This document shows, in pieces, positions 18,661 through 27,792 of a stretch of DNA of 64,000 nucleotides. Source of the stretch: Marisediminitalea aggregata. Lineage in GTDB: Bacteria > Pseudomonadota > Gammaproteobacteria > Enterobacterales > Alteromonadaceae. The notes below the pieces were generated by a model. The model was not told the origin of the DNA. It saw nothing but the letters and a program-made list of their open reading frames with translations, and ran no database searches. Location of the stretch: NCBI RefSeq assembly GCF_900129565.1, contig NZ_FQWD01000006.1:62001-126000 (forward strand), read 5' to 3'. A program made the position numbers and the translations under genes. How positions within the stretch are numbered: position 1 is the stretch's first letter; each line of letters opens with the position of its first letter.

Positions 18661-18686
18661 AAAAGCCCCAATTAAGGGGCTTTTTA
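18661..18686. terminator. Bidirectional terminator between rmf and fabA
   Basis: AAAAGCCCC (18661-18669) pairs with GGGGCTTTT (18676-18684), loop AATTAA. A-run and T-run flanks make it usable from both strands, serving rmf (+) and fabA (-). Confidence 0.85.
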
Positions 18687-18705
18687 CATTACAGCGGACG
18701 CTGAA

Positions 18706-19224
18706 TTAGAAAGAACTGGTGTCCTGGAACAGACCAACTTTCAAATCTTTTGCAGAATAAATCTCGCGGCCATCGACTTCAACAATGCCATCAGCCAGAC
18801 CCATAAACAAACGGCGTTTAACAACGCGCTTCATTTGGATTTTGTAAGTTACTTTTTTGGCTGTCGGTAAGATCTGACCGGTAAACTTCACTTCACCAAC
18901 ACCCAGTGCGCGACCTTTACCCGGACCACCACTCCAGCCCAGGAAAAATCCGACGAGTTGCCACATAGCATCAAGACCCAGACAACCCGGCATTACTGGA
19001 TCGCCCGGGAAGTGACAATCGAAGAACCACAGGTCTGGGGTAATATCCAGTTCAGCAATAATTTGACCTTTACCAAATTCGCCACCTTCTTCAGCGATCA
19101 AATTAATACGGTCCATCATTAGCATATTCGGGGCCGGTAACTGACTGTTACCCGGGCCAAACATTTCACCGCGACTACAGGCTAGCAAGTCCTCTCTGGT
19201 GAAACTTGATTGTTTAGTTGTCAT
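18706..19224 (-). CDS. fabA: 3-hydroxydecanoyl-ACP dehydratase/isomerase FabA
   Basis: From the ATG at 19224 the product is 172 residues, exactly the E. coli length; an in-frame extension to 19308 would translate through the operator and is rejected. Motifs include [27 protein letters not shown], the active-site histidine stretch [24 protein letters not shown] (His and Asp conserved) and [14 protein letters not shown]. FabA dehydrates and isomerises the C10 intermediate, introducing the double bond for unsaturated fatty acids. A FabR-like palindrome lies 37-54 bases upstream. Confidence 0.97.
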   Translation of the reverse strand: MTTKQSSFTREDLLACSRGEMFGPGNSQLPAPNMLMMDRINLIAEEGGEFGKGQIIAELDITPDLWFFDCHFPGDPVMPGCLGLDAMWQLVGFFLGWSGGPGKGRALGVGEVKFTGQILPTAKKVTYKIQMKRVVKRRLFMGLADGIVEVDGREIYSAKDLKVGLFQDTSSF

Positions 19225-19260
19225 TGTTTTCCCATCGAAATAAAAATTCCCGTGTAATTT

Positions 19261-19278
19261 AGCGAACACTTGTAAGCT
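19261..19278. promoter_or_regulatory. FabR/DesT-like operator before fabA
   Basis: AGCGAACACTTGTAAGCT (minus strand AGCTTACAAGTGTTCGCT) has inverted arms AGCnnACA/TGTnnGCT and closely resembles the FabR-type sequence as I recall it (AGCGTACA-N2-TGTTCGCT). It sits 37 bases upstream of the fabA ATG, where FabR-family repressors act on unsaturated fatty-acid genes in gammaproteobacteria. No fabR gene is in this window. Confidence 0.55.
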
Positions 19279-19413
19279 AAACAACTCTGAACAGTAATTT
19301 TTTTGCATATTATCGTCGTGCTACAATAAAACAATAAGCAAAAGACGTGTTGTGCACTTTGCCATCTCGGCATAACACCAAAATTCATCATCTATTGAGT
19401 GTAAAGCTAATTC

Positions 19414-19671
19414 ATGACACAACCGAAAAAGAATCCGCGGGTAAACGCAGAAAAGCAAAAACGATTTCGCGAACGCCAAAAGGAAGCAGGAAAGAAACAA
19501 GTTAGGGGATATGTCAGTCCTGAGGCACTAAGTTGCTATGAGGAAATCCAACAAAAAACCGGATGGAGCGACAGTGAGATCTTGTCTAATTCCATCCGGT
19601 TGATGTTTGCAGCCTATAAATGCGGGCAAATAAAACTGCTGAACGAGTGGTTAAAAGACCACAAGCGTTAG
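19414..19671 (+). CDS. Small hypothetical protein, ribbon-helix-helix-like
   Basis: 85 residues, not recognised as a named family. The first 30 residues are highly basic (KKNPRVNAEKQKRFRERQKEAGKK). Next comes a short strand-like VRGYVSPEAL and two helices separated by GWSDSE (CYEEIQQKTG, EILSNSIRLMFAAYKCG), the outline of a ribbon-helix-helix DNA-binding domain. It is divergent from fabA across a region holding the FabR-like operator and convergent with the CRY-DASH gene. It could be a small regulator; the assignment is inferred from pattern only. Confidence 0.55.
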   Translation: MTQPKKNPRVNAEKQKRFRERQKEAGKKQVRGYVSPEALSCYEEIQQKTGWSDSEILSNSIRLMFAAYKCGQIKLLNEWLKDHKR

Positions 19672-19681
19672 ATGCGACGTT

Positions 19682-20980
19682 TTATGCCACACTTGATTCA
19701 CCTTCTCCCCATAAGGCCAGAAATTCGCCGTGAGGGTCGTACATTTGTGCTTGCTTGGCTAAATTAAACTGGCGTTGTCCACGAGGATCGCTGCCAACAC
19801 CTGCAAGGTATTGCCAGTTTCCCCAATTCGCGCCAACATCATAGTCTATGAGTTGTTGTTCAAAATACGCAGCACCGTACCGCCAGTCCTGAGCCAGTTC
19901 ATTCACGAAATAGCTGGCAACCCACTGTCTGCCGCGATTCGACATGTAGCCTGTTGCGTTTAATTGGGTCATGCAGGCATTCACATAGGGGTTGTCAGTT
20001 TGCCCCTGTTGCCATTGTTTAATAATGTGAGGATTTGGCGTATTTTCCGGTATTCTGCCCTTAATGCCCGTTTGTCTGAACCAGTTCCGGCCGTGTTTAG
20101 CCTGCTGCCAATAGAAGAACTCACGCCATAGTAATTCGAAGTACAACCAGTAGGTAGAGTCATTCTCGATGTGCTCTCGCTCATAGCGTTTAAGCTCTGA
20201 ATACACCTGTCGTGGAGACAATGCGCCGTGAGCAAGCCATGCAGAGAATTTACTGGAATAATCCCAGCCATCCAGCCCGTTACGGGTTTCTTTATAAACC
20301 GACACCTGACCACTGTCGAACAGGTAATAATGCAATTGCTTTAGCGCAGCCTCTTCCCCGCCTTGAAATGCCGAAATCGTGCCGCGTTGGAGAGGTAATG
20401 CTTCCCAGTCTGTTCGCGCTAGTACTGGTGGTGGTGGGAGAAAAGATACTGGCGAAGGTATTTCTTCTGGTGTTGAGTACTTTTCTACTTTTTTGCGAAA
20501 AGGCGTAAAGCTGTCAGGCATGTTTTCAAGTGAAAACGGCAGCGATTCAGGTGTAAACAAGCTTGCATTGTGCGCAGAGATTAACTTCAGGTTTTTATTG
20601 AGTTGCTGTATCTGCTGCACTTGCTGGCGCTCATAAAAGCCCTGATATTCGCCGATGCCAACAATAGACACCTGATGCTGTTTGATTAACGCCTGAATTG
20701 TTTCTACCGGACGACCCACAACGACATGCAGCAACTGGTTCTGGCTTTGGAGTTGAGTATTCAAACTATCCAGTGTTTCGAACAGAAACTGCTGACGGTG
20801 CCGGCCTATAGAGGTAGTGCCGTATGGTGTTGGACTAAACCATTCAGGGTCGACTGTATATAGGCAAATAAGCTTGTCACACTGTTCTGCTAACGCATCC
20901 AGTGCCGGCTGGTCGTGAAGTCTGAGGTCGTGCCGAAACCAGTACAGACCTGTTTGATTATGTGTATTCATATCCGTCAT
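19682..20980 (-). CDS. Cryptochrome/photolyase of the DASH type
   Basis: 432 residues (a second possible start at 20971 would remove three). The N-terminal photolyase domain begins GLYWFRHDLRLHDQPAL. The C-terminal FAD domain has ELLWREFFYWQQAKHG, MSNRGRQWVASYF and the run DVGANWGNWQYLAGVGSDPRG, typical of CRY-DASH (the N-W-G-N-W-QY and G-x-DPRG signature). CRY-DASH proteins repair CPDs, mainly in single-stranded DNA, or sense blue light. It is divergent from phrB with a 117-base gap, forming a photolyase cluster. Confidence 0.85.
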   Translation of the reverse strand: MTDMNTHNQTGLYWFRHDLRLHDQPALDALAEQCDKLICLYTVDPEWFSPTPYGTTSIGRHRQQFLFETLDSLNTQLQSQNQLLHVVVGRPVETIQALIKQHQVSIVGIGEYQGFYERQQVQQIQQLNKNLKLISAHNASLFTPESLPFSLENMPDSFTPFRKKVEKYSTPEEIPSPVSFLPPPPVLARTDWEALPLQRGTISAFQGGEEAALKQLHYYLFDSGQVSVYKETRNGLDGWDYSSKFSAWLAHGALSPRQVYSELKRYEREHIENDSTYWLYFELLWREFFYWQQAKHGRNWFRQTGIKGRIPENTPNPHIIKQWQQGQTDNPYVNACMTQLNATGYMSNRGRQWVASYFVNELAQDWRYGAAYFEQQLIDYDVGANWGNWQYLAGVGSDPRGQRQFNLAKQAQMYDPHGEFLALWGEGESSVA

Positions 20981-21097
20981 ACGACGTAAAGTGTACTTCG
21001 GATTTCACGTACTGTTTTTTTGTTGGTTAACGACGATCGTTTTTCCTGTCTGAACGTATTGTAAAGTGAATAAAACAATAACTTTGAAGGACAAGAC

Positions 21098-22525
21098 GTG
21101 ACACAACCTGTTAGCCTGGTCTGGTTTCGACAAGATCTCCGCGTAAAAGATAACCCGGCACTGCAAGCAGCAAATGACTTCGGTACTGTTGTACCTATCT
21201 TCATTAAAGACACCTCTATTGATGCCGAAGAACAACCTGGTGGTGCTGCTAACTGGTGGCTGCATCATTCCCTGACCGCGTTGAACGATCGACTGAACGG
21301 CCACCTGCAATTTTTTGAAGGGGATCCGAAAAAACTGATTCCAGAACTGGTGGAAAAGTTTGATGCAAAAGCGGTGTTCTGGAACCGATGTTATGAACCA
21401 GCGGCAATCGAGCGGGATACGCAAATAAAACAGTCATTGAAAGAAACAGACTGCGCGGTTTCCAGTTTCAATGCATCACTGTTATGGGAGCCAATGAGCA
21501 TTCGCAAACAGGATGGGGGAGTGTACAAAGTATTTACGCCCTACTATCGTAAAGGCTGTTTACAAGCTTCCAGTCCACGCTATCCCGTCCCATCGCCCGA
21601 ACGAATTACATACAGCAGCGTCGACAATATAGGTTGCAGCCTTTCGTCACTCAATTTGTTGCCCACACTTGACTGGGCAGCTGATTTCACCAATCACTGG
21701 CAACCCGGTGAAAAGGGCGCAGCGAAACACCTGAGCGATTTTATACATAACGCCGCCTCAGGGTATGAAGATCAACGAAACATTCCTTCAGTAAAAGGCA
21801 CCTCACGGCTTTCGCCGCATCTGCATTTTGGCGAAATATCACCGAATCAGGTGTGGTATGCGCTTATCGATGCGTTTGAGCAACCTGACAATAAACATCT
21901 TGATTGTTATCTCAGTGAGTTAGGATGGCGTGAATTCAGCTATTATTTGTTATTCCATTTTCCGTCATTGCCCACTCAAAATTTTAACGGGCAGTTTGAC
22001 CATTTTACCTGGCGCAATAAAGAGGATGAGTTTACCGCATGGACCAAAGGCCAAACGGGCATTCCAATAGTCGACGCCGGCATGCGCGAATTATGGCAAA
22101 CCGGCTATATGCACAACCGAGTGCGTATGATTGTTGGTTCCTTCCTAGTGAAGAACTTGTTGGTAGACTGGCGTAAAGGTGAGCGGTGGTTCTGGGATTG
22201 TCTGTTAGATGCAGACAGAGCAAGTAACTCAGCCAGTTGGCAATGGATAGCAGGTTCCGGTGCCGACGCCGCGCCATACTTCCGTATTTTCAATCCGGTA
22301 TTGCAAGGGGAAAAATTCGACAAGCATGGGGAGTACGTTAAGAAATACTGCCCGGAATTAGCCAGGATGCCAGACAAATACATCCATAAGCCGTGGGACG
22401 CGCCAGCAAATATTCTGGCCCACGCTGGCGTTGTGCTGGGTAAGAACTATCCCAAACCCATTGCTGACCTAAAGGCCAGCAGGCAACGTGCACTGGATGC
22501 CTATGCAGAGACAAAGGGTAAGTAG
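21098..22525 (+). CDS. phrB: Class I CPD deoxyribodipyrimidine photolyase
   Basis: 475 residues. N-terminal antenna domain starts SLVWFRQDLRVKDNPAL. FAD-binding motifs include TSRLSPHLHFGEISPNQVW, SELGWREFSYYLLFHFP, MRELWQTGYMHNRVRMIV and SNSASWQWIAGSGADAAPYFRIFNP, with the asparagine expected near flavin N5. It uses light to split cyclobutane pyrimidine dimers. The ATG follows GAAGGA. Its TAG is immediately followed by the ATG of the FeS-BCP gene, so the two are co-transcribed. Confidence 0.93.
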   Translation: MTQPVSLVWFRQDLRVKDNPALQAANDFGTVVPIFIKDTSIDAEEQPGGAANWWLHHSLTALNDRLNGHLQFFEGDPKKLIPELVEKFDAKAVFWNRCYEPAAIERDTQIKQSLKETDCAVSSFNASLLWEPMSIRKQDGGVYKVFTPYYRKGCLQASSPRYPVPSPERITYSSVDNIGCSLSSLNLLPTLDWAADFTNHWQPGEKGAAKHLSDFIHNAASGYEDQRNIPSVKGTSRLSPHLHFGEISPNQVWYALIDAFEQPDNKHLDCYLSELGWREFSYYLLFHFPSLPTQNFNGQFDHFTWRNKEDEFTAWTKGQTGIPIVDAGMRELWQTGYMHNRVRMIVGSFLVKNLLVDWRKGERWFWDCLLDADRASNSASWQWIAGSGADAAPYFRIFNPVLQGEKFDKHGEYVKKYCPELARMPDKYIHKPWDAPANILAHAGVVLGKNYPKPIADLKASRQRALDAYAETKGK

Positions 22526-24055
22526 ATGGCGGCATTACGACTCATATTGGGCGACCAGCTAAACGAGCAAATTTCCAGTTTGTCAGACTGCGATAAGCAA
22601 AATGATGTAGTGCTTATTGCAGAAGTAAGAGAAGAAGCCACTTACGTAAAGCATCATAAAAAGAAAATCGTTTTGCTGTTCTCTGCTATGCGCCATTTTG
22701 CCAGCCAGCTGCGCGATGCCAACTTCAATGTGGCTTATCGCTACTATGACGATGAAGACAACCAGGGTTCACTGCTGAATGAAGTGAAATTAGCGCTTCA
22801 ACGGCACAATTTGCAACATGTCGTGGCTACTTTTCCTGGCGAATACAGACTGCTTAAGAGTATGCAACAATGGGAACAAGTGCTGGGCGTGAGCGTAGAG
22901 ATCCGGCCTGACGATCGGTTTATCTCAACGCCGGAACAATTCAGTAAATGGGCAGACGGACGCAAACAATGGCGCATGGAATATTTCTACCGTGACATGC
23001 GCAGGCAAACCGGTCTGCTAATGGAAGGTGACCAGCCAATTGGCGGCAAATGGAATTTTGACCACGACAACCGTAAGTCCATGCCATCTGACGTTCAGCC
23101 ACCTAAACCCTACACTGTGGAACCGGATGAAATCACTCAGGCAGTCATAAAGCTTGTTGAGAACACATTCCCTGACCATATGGGCAAGGCGACGGATTTC
23201 AGCTATGCCGTGACGCGTTCACAGGCACTTGAAGTGGCAAAGCAGTTTATCGAACAACGATTGCCTAATTTTGGTGACTATCAGGATGCGATGCGGGAAG
23301 GGGACGTATGGTTGTTCCATTCACACCTGTCATTTTATTTAAACAGTGGTTTATTGCTGCCCTTAGAAGTCATGCAAATGGCTGAACAGGCTTATTTTGA
23401 CAACGCTGCGCCACTGAATGCCGTGGAGGGGTTTATCCGGCAGATTCTGGGTTGGCGAGAATACGTCCGCGGTTTTTACTGGCACTGTATGCCTACGTTA
23501 CAACAAGACAATTACTTTGAGCATACCAGGGCGTTACCGGAATTTTACTGGACTGCCCACACCAACATGAATTGTATGCGACAGTGCATAAGCGATACAA
23601 AACAACACGCTTATGCCCATCACATTCAACGCTTAATGGTCATCGGTAACTTTAGTCTGCTGGCCGGCCTTGACCCTGTGGCGGTGAACGAGTGGTACTT
23701 ACTGGTGTATGCCGATGCCTACGAGTGGGTAGAAATGCCCAACGTGAGCGGTATGATCCTGTTTGCCGACGGCGGTAAGCTCGCCAGCAAGCCCTATGTT
23801 GCCAGTGGTCAGTACATTAATCGCATGTCAGACTACTGTAAAAACTGCGGCTATTCTGTGTCGAAGAAAACAGGCCCCAAAGCCTGTCCGTTCAACTACC
23901 TGTACTGGGATTTTCTCATAAAACACCAGGACAAACTGGCAAAGAATCCCCGCATGGCACTGATATATAAGAGTCTGGGACGCATGTCTGAAGACAATAT
24001 TGCTGCCATGCAAGAGCAGGCTCAGGCACTCTTGAGCAAACTGGATTCCGCATAA
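22526..24055 (+). CDS. FeS-BCP photolyase (prokaryotic (6-4) photolyase type)
   Basis: 509 residues with the deoxyribodipyrimidine photolyase-related architecture: N-terminal [15 protein letters not shown], central region with [15 protein letters not shown], and late cysteines CMRQC, CKNCGY and [11 protein letters not shown]. The four conserved cysteines of this family coordinate a 4Fe-4S cluster; family members such as Agrobacterium PhrB repair (6-4) photoproducts and use a DMRL antenna. It is directly adjacent to phrB and overlaps the following DUF2256 gene by one base (TAATG). Repair of (6-4) lesions is inferred from the family. Confidence 0.9.
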   Translation: MAALRLILGDQLNEQISSLSDCDKQNDVVLIAEVREEATYVKHHKKKIVLLFSAMRHFASQLRDANFNVAYRYYDDEDNQGSLLNEVKLALQRHNLQHVVATFPGEYRLLKSMQQWEQVLGVSVEIRPDDRFISTPEQFSKWADGRKQWRMEYFYRDMRRQTGLLMEGDQPIGGKWNFDHDNRKSMPSDVQPPKPYTVEPDEITQAVIKLVENTFPDHMGKATDFSYAVTRSQALEVAKQFIEQRLPNFGDYQDAMREGDVWLFHSHLSFYLNSGLLLPLEVMQMAEQAYFDNAAPLNAVEGFIRQILGWREYVRGFYWHCMPTLQQDNYFEHTRALPEFYWTAHTNMNCMRQCISDTKQHAYAHHIQRLMVIGNFSLLAGLDPVAVNEWYLLVYADAYEWVEMPNVSGMILFADGGKLASKPYVASGQYINRMSDYCKNCGYSVSKKTGPKACPFNYLYWDFLIKHQDKLAKNPRMALIYKSLGRMSEDNIAAMQEQAQALLSKLDSA

Positions 24056-24207
24056 TGAAAAAGTCGGATCTGCCCAGTAAAGTATGCCCGGTTTGTCAGC
24101 GTGCTTTTACGTGGCGTAAGAAATGGGCACGAAACTGGGACGACGTTAAATACTGTTCCAAGCGCTGCAGCGGACAGCGCAATATGCAATCCCCGGTCAC
24201 TCGATAA
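24055..24207 (+). CDS. DUF2256 small zinc-ribbon-like protein
   Basis: 50 residues. Two CxxC-type pairs (CPVC at 11-14, CSKRC at 34-38) and the central [18 protein letters not shown] are the DUF2256 signature. Members of this family are frequently encoded beside FeS-BCP photolyases, as here with a one-base overlap. It probably binds zinc; the function is unknown, although a role with the photolyase is suggested by linkage. After the stop, CCCCGG/CCGGGG (24191-24213) can form a hairpin without a T run. Confidence 0.85.
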   Translation: MKKSDLPSKVCPVCQRAFTWRKKWARNWDDVKYCSKRCSGQRNMQSPVTR

Positions 24208-24350
24208 GCCGGGGACGCACGCCTTCACAAATCATTCATTCCTCTGTTACGAAAACATTTGCTACTATTAGGATATAAATTTATCCGGCATCGCTTATAA
24301 AGTTGGTAAATCCCTATGCCAGCGTGCTTACAACAATAGAAGTCTGCGAA

Positions 24351-25427
24351 TTGAAAACTTATTCCTGTGAGTGTGGAAATACGCTGTATTTTGTAAACAG
24401 TCAGTGCCTCAGCTGCCAGCGCGTAGTGGGGTTCCTGAGTGATGAGCAGGTGATTTCGGCCTGTGATATTGACGACCTGGGCAATTGGGTCGCCTGCTAT
24501 AACCGCAAGGCCTATCGTCCCTGTAAAAATTATTCACAGCACAATATTTGCAACTGGCTGGTACCCGCGGCAGATGAATCAGCTTACTGCCCGTCGTGTG
24601 CATTAACTGACACAATTCCGGACTTGTCGAAGCCTGAGAACCTCAAACTGTGGTTTAAAATGGAACAGGCAAAACGGCACTTGCTGTACACCCTCAACAA
24701 ACTTGAATTGCCGATAAGCGGTAAATCTGTAGACAGCGAGGGATTAGCATTTCGATTTTTAGAAGATGAAGTCGAAGCCTTGTACGGCCAGGAACTGACG
24801 ATCAAAAAGTTAGTGATGACCGGCCATAGCGATGGTGTGATCACCATTAACCTGAAAGAAGCTGAAGCGGCCAAGCGCATAAAAATGCGTGAAATGATGA
24901 ACGAACGTTACAGAACGTTGATTGGGCATTTTCGCCATGAGTCAGGCCACTATTACTGGGACAGATTAATAAAAGACAGCAACAAACTTGACGACTTCAG
25001 AGCCTTGTTTGGTGATGAAAGACAGGATTATCAGGCATCGCTGGAACGATATTACGCTGAAGGGCCGGTTCAAGATTGGCATCAGCACTGTATCAGCGCG
25101 TATGCCAGCATGCACCCCTGGGAAGACTGGGCAGAAAGCTGGGCGCATTACCTACACATGGTAGACACTCTGGAAACAGCCAATGAATACGACGCCAGTT
25201 TAGAAAACCGGGCTTTGTCTAACCCGCTATCCAGTGGTCAGCCACATACATTGCGCTATAGTGAAGACAGTTTTCACACGTTACTGGACGACTGGGAAAA
25301 GCTCACTACGCTGCTTAACGCGCTGAATCGAAGTATGGGGCTGGACGATGCGTACCCGTTTATGATCCCACCACGGGCACGCGAAAAGTTACATTTTATC
25401 CATTTACTGGTGCGAAACGCCGGTTAA
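24351..25427 (+). CDS. Zinc-ribbon putative metallopeptidase (Peptidase_Mx type)
   Basis: No in-frame ATG is near; TTG 24351 (MKTYSCECGNTLYF) matches the usual N-terminus of the family, giving 358 residues, while TTG 24303 and GTG 24324 are alternatives. The N-terminus has zinc-ribbon cysteines (CECGNTLYFVNSQCLSC), then another pair (AYCPSC). The centre carries HESGH within GHFRHESGHYYWDRL, a zincin active-site motif, and the later SWAHYLHMVDT fits the third ligand region. Its TAA shares the bases TTAA with the stop of the convergent Anbu gene. Proteins of this type recur near ATP-grasp/alpha-E/Anbu genes; substrate unknown. Confidence 0.75.
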   Translation: MKTYSCECGNTLYFVNSQCLSCQRVVGFLSDEQVISACDIDDLGNWVACYNRKAYRPCKNYSQHNICNWLVPAADESAYCPSCALTDTIPDLSKPENLKLWFKMEQAKRHLLYTLNKLELPISGKSVDSEGLAFRFLEDEVEALYGQELTIKKLVMTGHSDGVITINLKEAEAAKRIKMREMMNERYRTLIGHFRHESGHYYWDRLIKDSNKLDDFRALFGDERQDYQASLERYYAEGPVQDWHQHCISAYASMHPWEDWAESWAHYLHMVDTLETANEYDASLENRALSNPLSSGQPHTLRYSEDSFHTLLDDWEKLTTLLNALNRSMGLDDAYPFMIPPRAREKLHFIHLLVRNAG

Positions 25428-26167
25428 CGCTCTGGTTTTTCCCAATCAAAACGGGGCAGGCGGTTAAATGCGCGTTTTAGCCCTTGTGTCCATTGCTTCT
25501 GCATAGACTTGTACATAGGGCTATTTAGCGTATAGGTGCTGTGAAACGGCTCATCGATGTTATCGGTTTGCAACATTGCCAGTTCAACTGGCGGGCCAAC
25601 AGAAATATTGCTTCGGATAGTTGAATCCAGCGACACCATGGCGCAGCGCGCCGCATCTTCCAGGGACGTGGTTTTGGCAATAATGCGGTCCAGAATAGGC
25701 TTGCCGTATTTGTTTTCGCCAATTTGAAGGTAAGGCGTATCATCTGACGCGCTGATAAAGTTGCCCTGCGGATAGACATGAAAAATTTCAGGTGGCTGAC
25801 CCGCGATCTGGCCGCCAAATATGAAATTAGATTCGGCGCTGCTACCTGATTTCTCCATGGCTTTGGCGTGACGTTGCTGTTCTTCCTGACTCAGTTTACC
25901 TATGTACTGCGCCACTTCATAAAGCTGCTTTCCTGAGCGTAAGTTGAACGTTGCGTCCGGGTCCTGTAAATCGCGGTTAATCGCATTCATAACCGCCTGA
26001 GACGTTGCCAGGCTACCTGAAGTAAGCAGCACGCACACTCGCTCTCCCGGCCAGCAATAGCGACGCATTTTGCTGTAGGTCGCTACGTAATCCACGCCGG
26101 CGTTTGTGCGTGAATCTGATGCAAAGACCAATCCTCGATTAACTTTAACTGCTAAGCAATAAGTCAC
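25424..26167 (-). CDS. Proteasome-like protease Anbu (ancestral beta subunit)
   Basis: The GTG at 26167 gives fMet-Thr-Tyr-Cys, placing Thr directly after the initiator as required for an N-terminal threonine nucleophile; upstream in-frame codons would bury it, so I reject the longer 270-residue form. The 247-residue protein has the Ntn-hydrolase pattern: GLVFASDSRTNAG, YSKMRRYC, VLLTSGSLATSQ and SNFIFGGQIAGQPPEIFHVYPQGNFISAS. Anbu forms HslV/proteasome-like assemblies. It is divergent from the ATP-grasp/alpha-E pair, the usual partners in this family's gene neighbourhoods. Confidence 0.88.
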   Translation of the reverse strand: MTYCLAVKVNRGLVFASDSRTNAGVDYVATYSKMRRYCWPGERVCVLLTSGSLATSQAVMNAINRDLQDPDATFNLRSGKQLYEVAQYIGKLSQEEQQRHAKAMEKSGSSAESNFIFGGQIAGQPPEIFHVYPQGNFISASDDTPYLQIGENKYGKPILDRIIAKTTSLEDAARCAMVSLDSTIRSNISVGPPVELAMLQTDNIDEPFHSTYTLNSPMYKSMQKQWTQGLKRAFNRLPRFDWEKPER

Positions 26168-26335
26168 AGTCGTTCTCGTTGTTGTAGATGTGAACAATGC
26201 GAATAGAATGTCTTGATTACGCGCAATTTTCCACAATATTTTGTCATTAAACTGACATTTTTAGGATTGCAATTTCGCTGAAAAGCCGATTAGATGGGAT
26301 TGTACATTTTATAACAACGATCTAGGGACCTGAGC

Positions 26336-27790
26336 ATGGCAATCAGATGGGGTAATTATCGGGTAGGGGACTTTTACGATGAACTTATTCGCGTAGCGAA
26401 TAAACCCCGCCCAGCTGCCGAACAAATCTGCAAATATTTACGCAACCTCTCCGACAAAGAACTCGAAGAATATAAAACCGCAGCCAGTACGGCTATCCAT
26501 GTAATGGGGATTACTTTCACCGTTTACAGCGAAGAAGAAGGCTCTATAGACAGGGCATGGCCGTTTGACATTATTCCACGCATTATCGACAAGAAAGAAT
26601 GGCTGGAAGTCGAAAAAGGCTTAAAGCAGCGCGTTAAAGCGCTGAATATGTTTATTGACGACCTTTACAACGAACAGCGCATTCTTGAAGCGGGCGTTGT
26701 TCCCAAAAGCCTGCTGGAAGCGTCAAAGAATTTCCTGCCTGAATGCAAAGGCGTCAAACCAAAAAATGGCGTCTGGGCGCATATTTGTGGTTCTGATTTA
26801 GTCAGAGATCACCATGGCACCGTTTATGTGTTAGAAGACAATCTTCGGGTACCTTCTGGCGTGTCTTACATGCTCGAGAACCGCCATGTTATGAAGCGTG
26901 TGTTCCCGGATATGTTTGAACGGTACAACATACTACCGGTAGACGATTACCCGTCTCAGCTTTATGACATGCTGTGTCAGCTTTCACCCAGAGATATTGA
27001 ACAGCCAGAGATAGTGGTGCTTACGCCGGGTATTTACAACTCAGCGTACTTTGAACATGCGTATCTGGCCCAGCAAATGGGGGCAGAACTGGTTGTTGGC
27101 AGCGATCTGGTGGTAGACGATGAAGACAAAGTGTATATGCGTACGGTTGATGGATTGTCCCGGGTCGACGTAATTTATCGCCGCATCGACGATGCTTTTT
27201 TAGATCCTGAGGCATTCAGAAAAGACTCCATGCTGGGTGTTCCCGGTTTAATGCGAGCCTGGAAAGCAGGCAATGTCGGTCTTGCCAATGCTCCCGGTGC
27301 GGGCGTAGCAGACGATAAAGTGGTGTATGCTTTTGTCCCAGAAATCATTAAGTTTTATCTTGACGAAGAACCATTACTCCCAAACGTACCGACCTACAAG
27401 TGCGTGAACAAAGATGAGCGGGATTACGTCATAGAGAACATCGACAAAATGGTGGTTAAACCGGCTAACGAATCGGGCGGATACGGTATGTTGATCGGCC
27501 CTCATGCAACCAAAGCCGAGCGGGAAAAATTCGTACGTCTGATACGCCGGGATCCGCGCAATTACGTCGCTCAGCCCATGCTGCTTCTGTCCACAGCGCC
27601 GACCATTGTTGGCACTAAAGCTGAGCCGCGGCATCTGGATTTGAGGCCATTTATACTCAGTGGCGAAGACATCAAAGTTACCACTGGTGGACTAACCCGG
27701 GTTGCTATGCGTAAGGGCTCAACCGTTGTTAACTCTTCGCAAGGTGGTGGTAGTAAAGACACCTGGATAGTCGACATGGAGGGTGAATAA
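26336..27790 (+). CDS. Circularly permuted type 2 ATP-grasp protein
   Basis: 484 residues. Motifs of the DUF404/DUF407 ATP-grasp family are clear: PFDIIPRII near residue 72, VLEDNLRVPSGVSYMLENR, VDVIYRRIDDAFLDPEAFR, VVKPANESGGYGM (ATP-binding lysine and Gly-rich loop) and RHLDLRPFILSG (metal/ATP site). ATP-grasp enzymes activate carboxylates for ligation to amines or thiols, so a peptide- or amide-forming activity is expected, but the substrate is unknown. It is followed after 2 bases by the alpha-E gene and is divergent from Anbu. Confidence 0.9.
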   Translation: MAIRWGNYRVGDFYDELIRVANKPRPAAEQICKYLRNLSDKELEEYKTAASTAIHVMGITFTVYSEEEGSIDRAWPFDIIPRIIDKKEWLEVEKGLKQRVKALNMFIDDLYNEQRILEAGVVPKSLLEASKNFLPECKGVKPKNGVWAHICGSDLVRDHHGTVYVLEDNLRVPSGVSYMLENRHVMKRVFPDMFERYNILPVDDYPSQLYDMLCQLSPRDIEQPEIVVLTPGIYNSAYFEHAYLAQQMGAELVVGSDLVVDDEDKVYMRTVDGLSRVDVIYRRIDDAFLDPEAFRKDSMLGVPGLMRAWKAGNVGLANAPGAGVADDKVVYAFVPEIIKFYLDEEPLLPNVPTYKCVNKDERDYVIENIDKMVVKPANESGGYGMLIGPHATKAEREKFVRLIRRDPRNYVAQPMLLLSTAPTIVGTKAEPRHLDLRPFILSGEDIKVTTGGLTRVAMRKGSTVVNSSQGGGSKDTWIVDMEGE

Positions 27791-27792
27791 TT

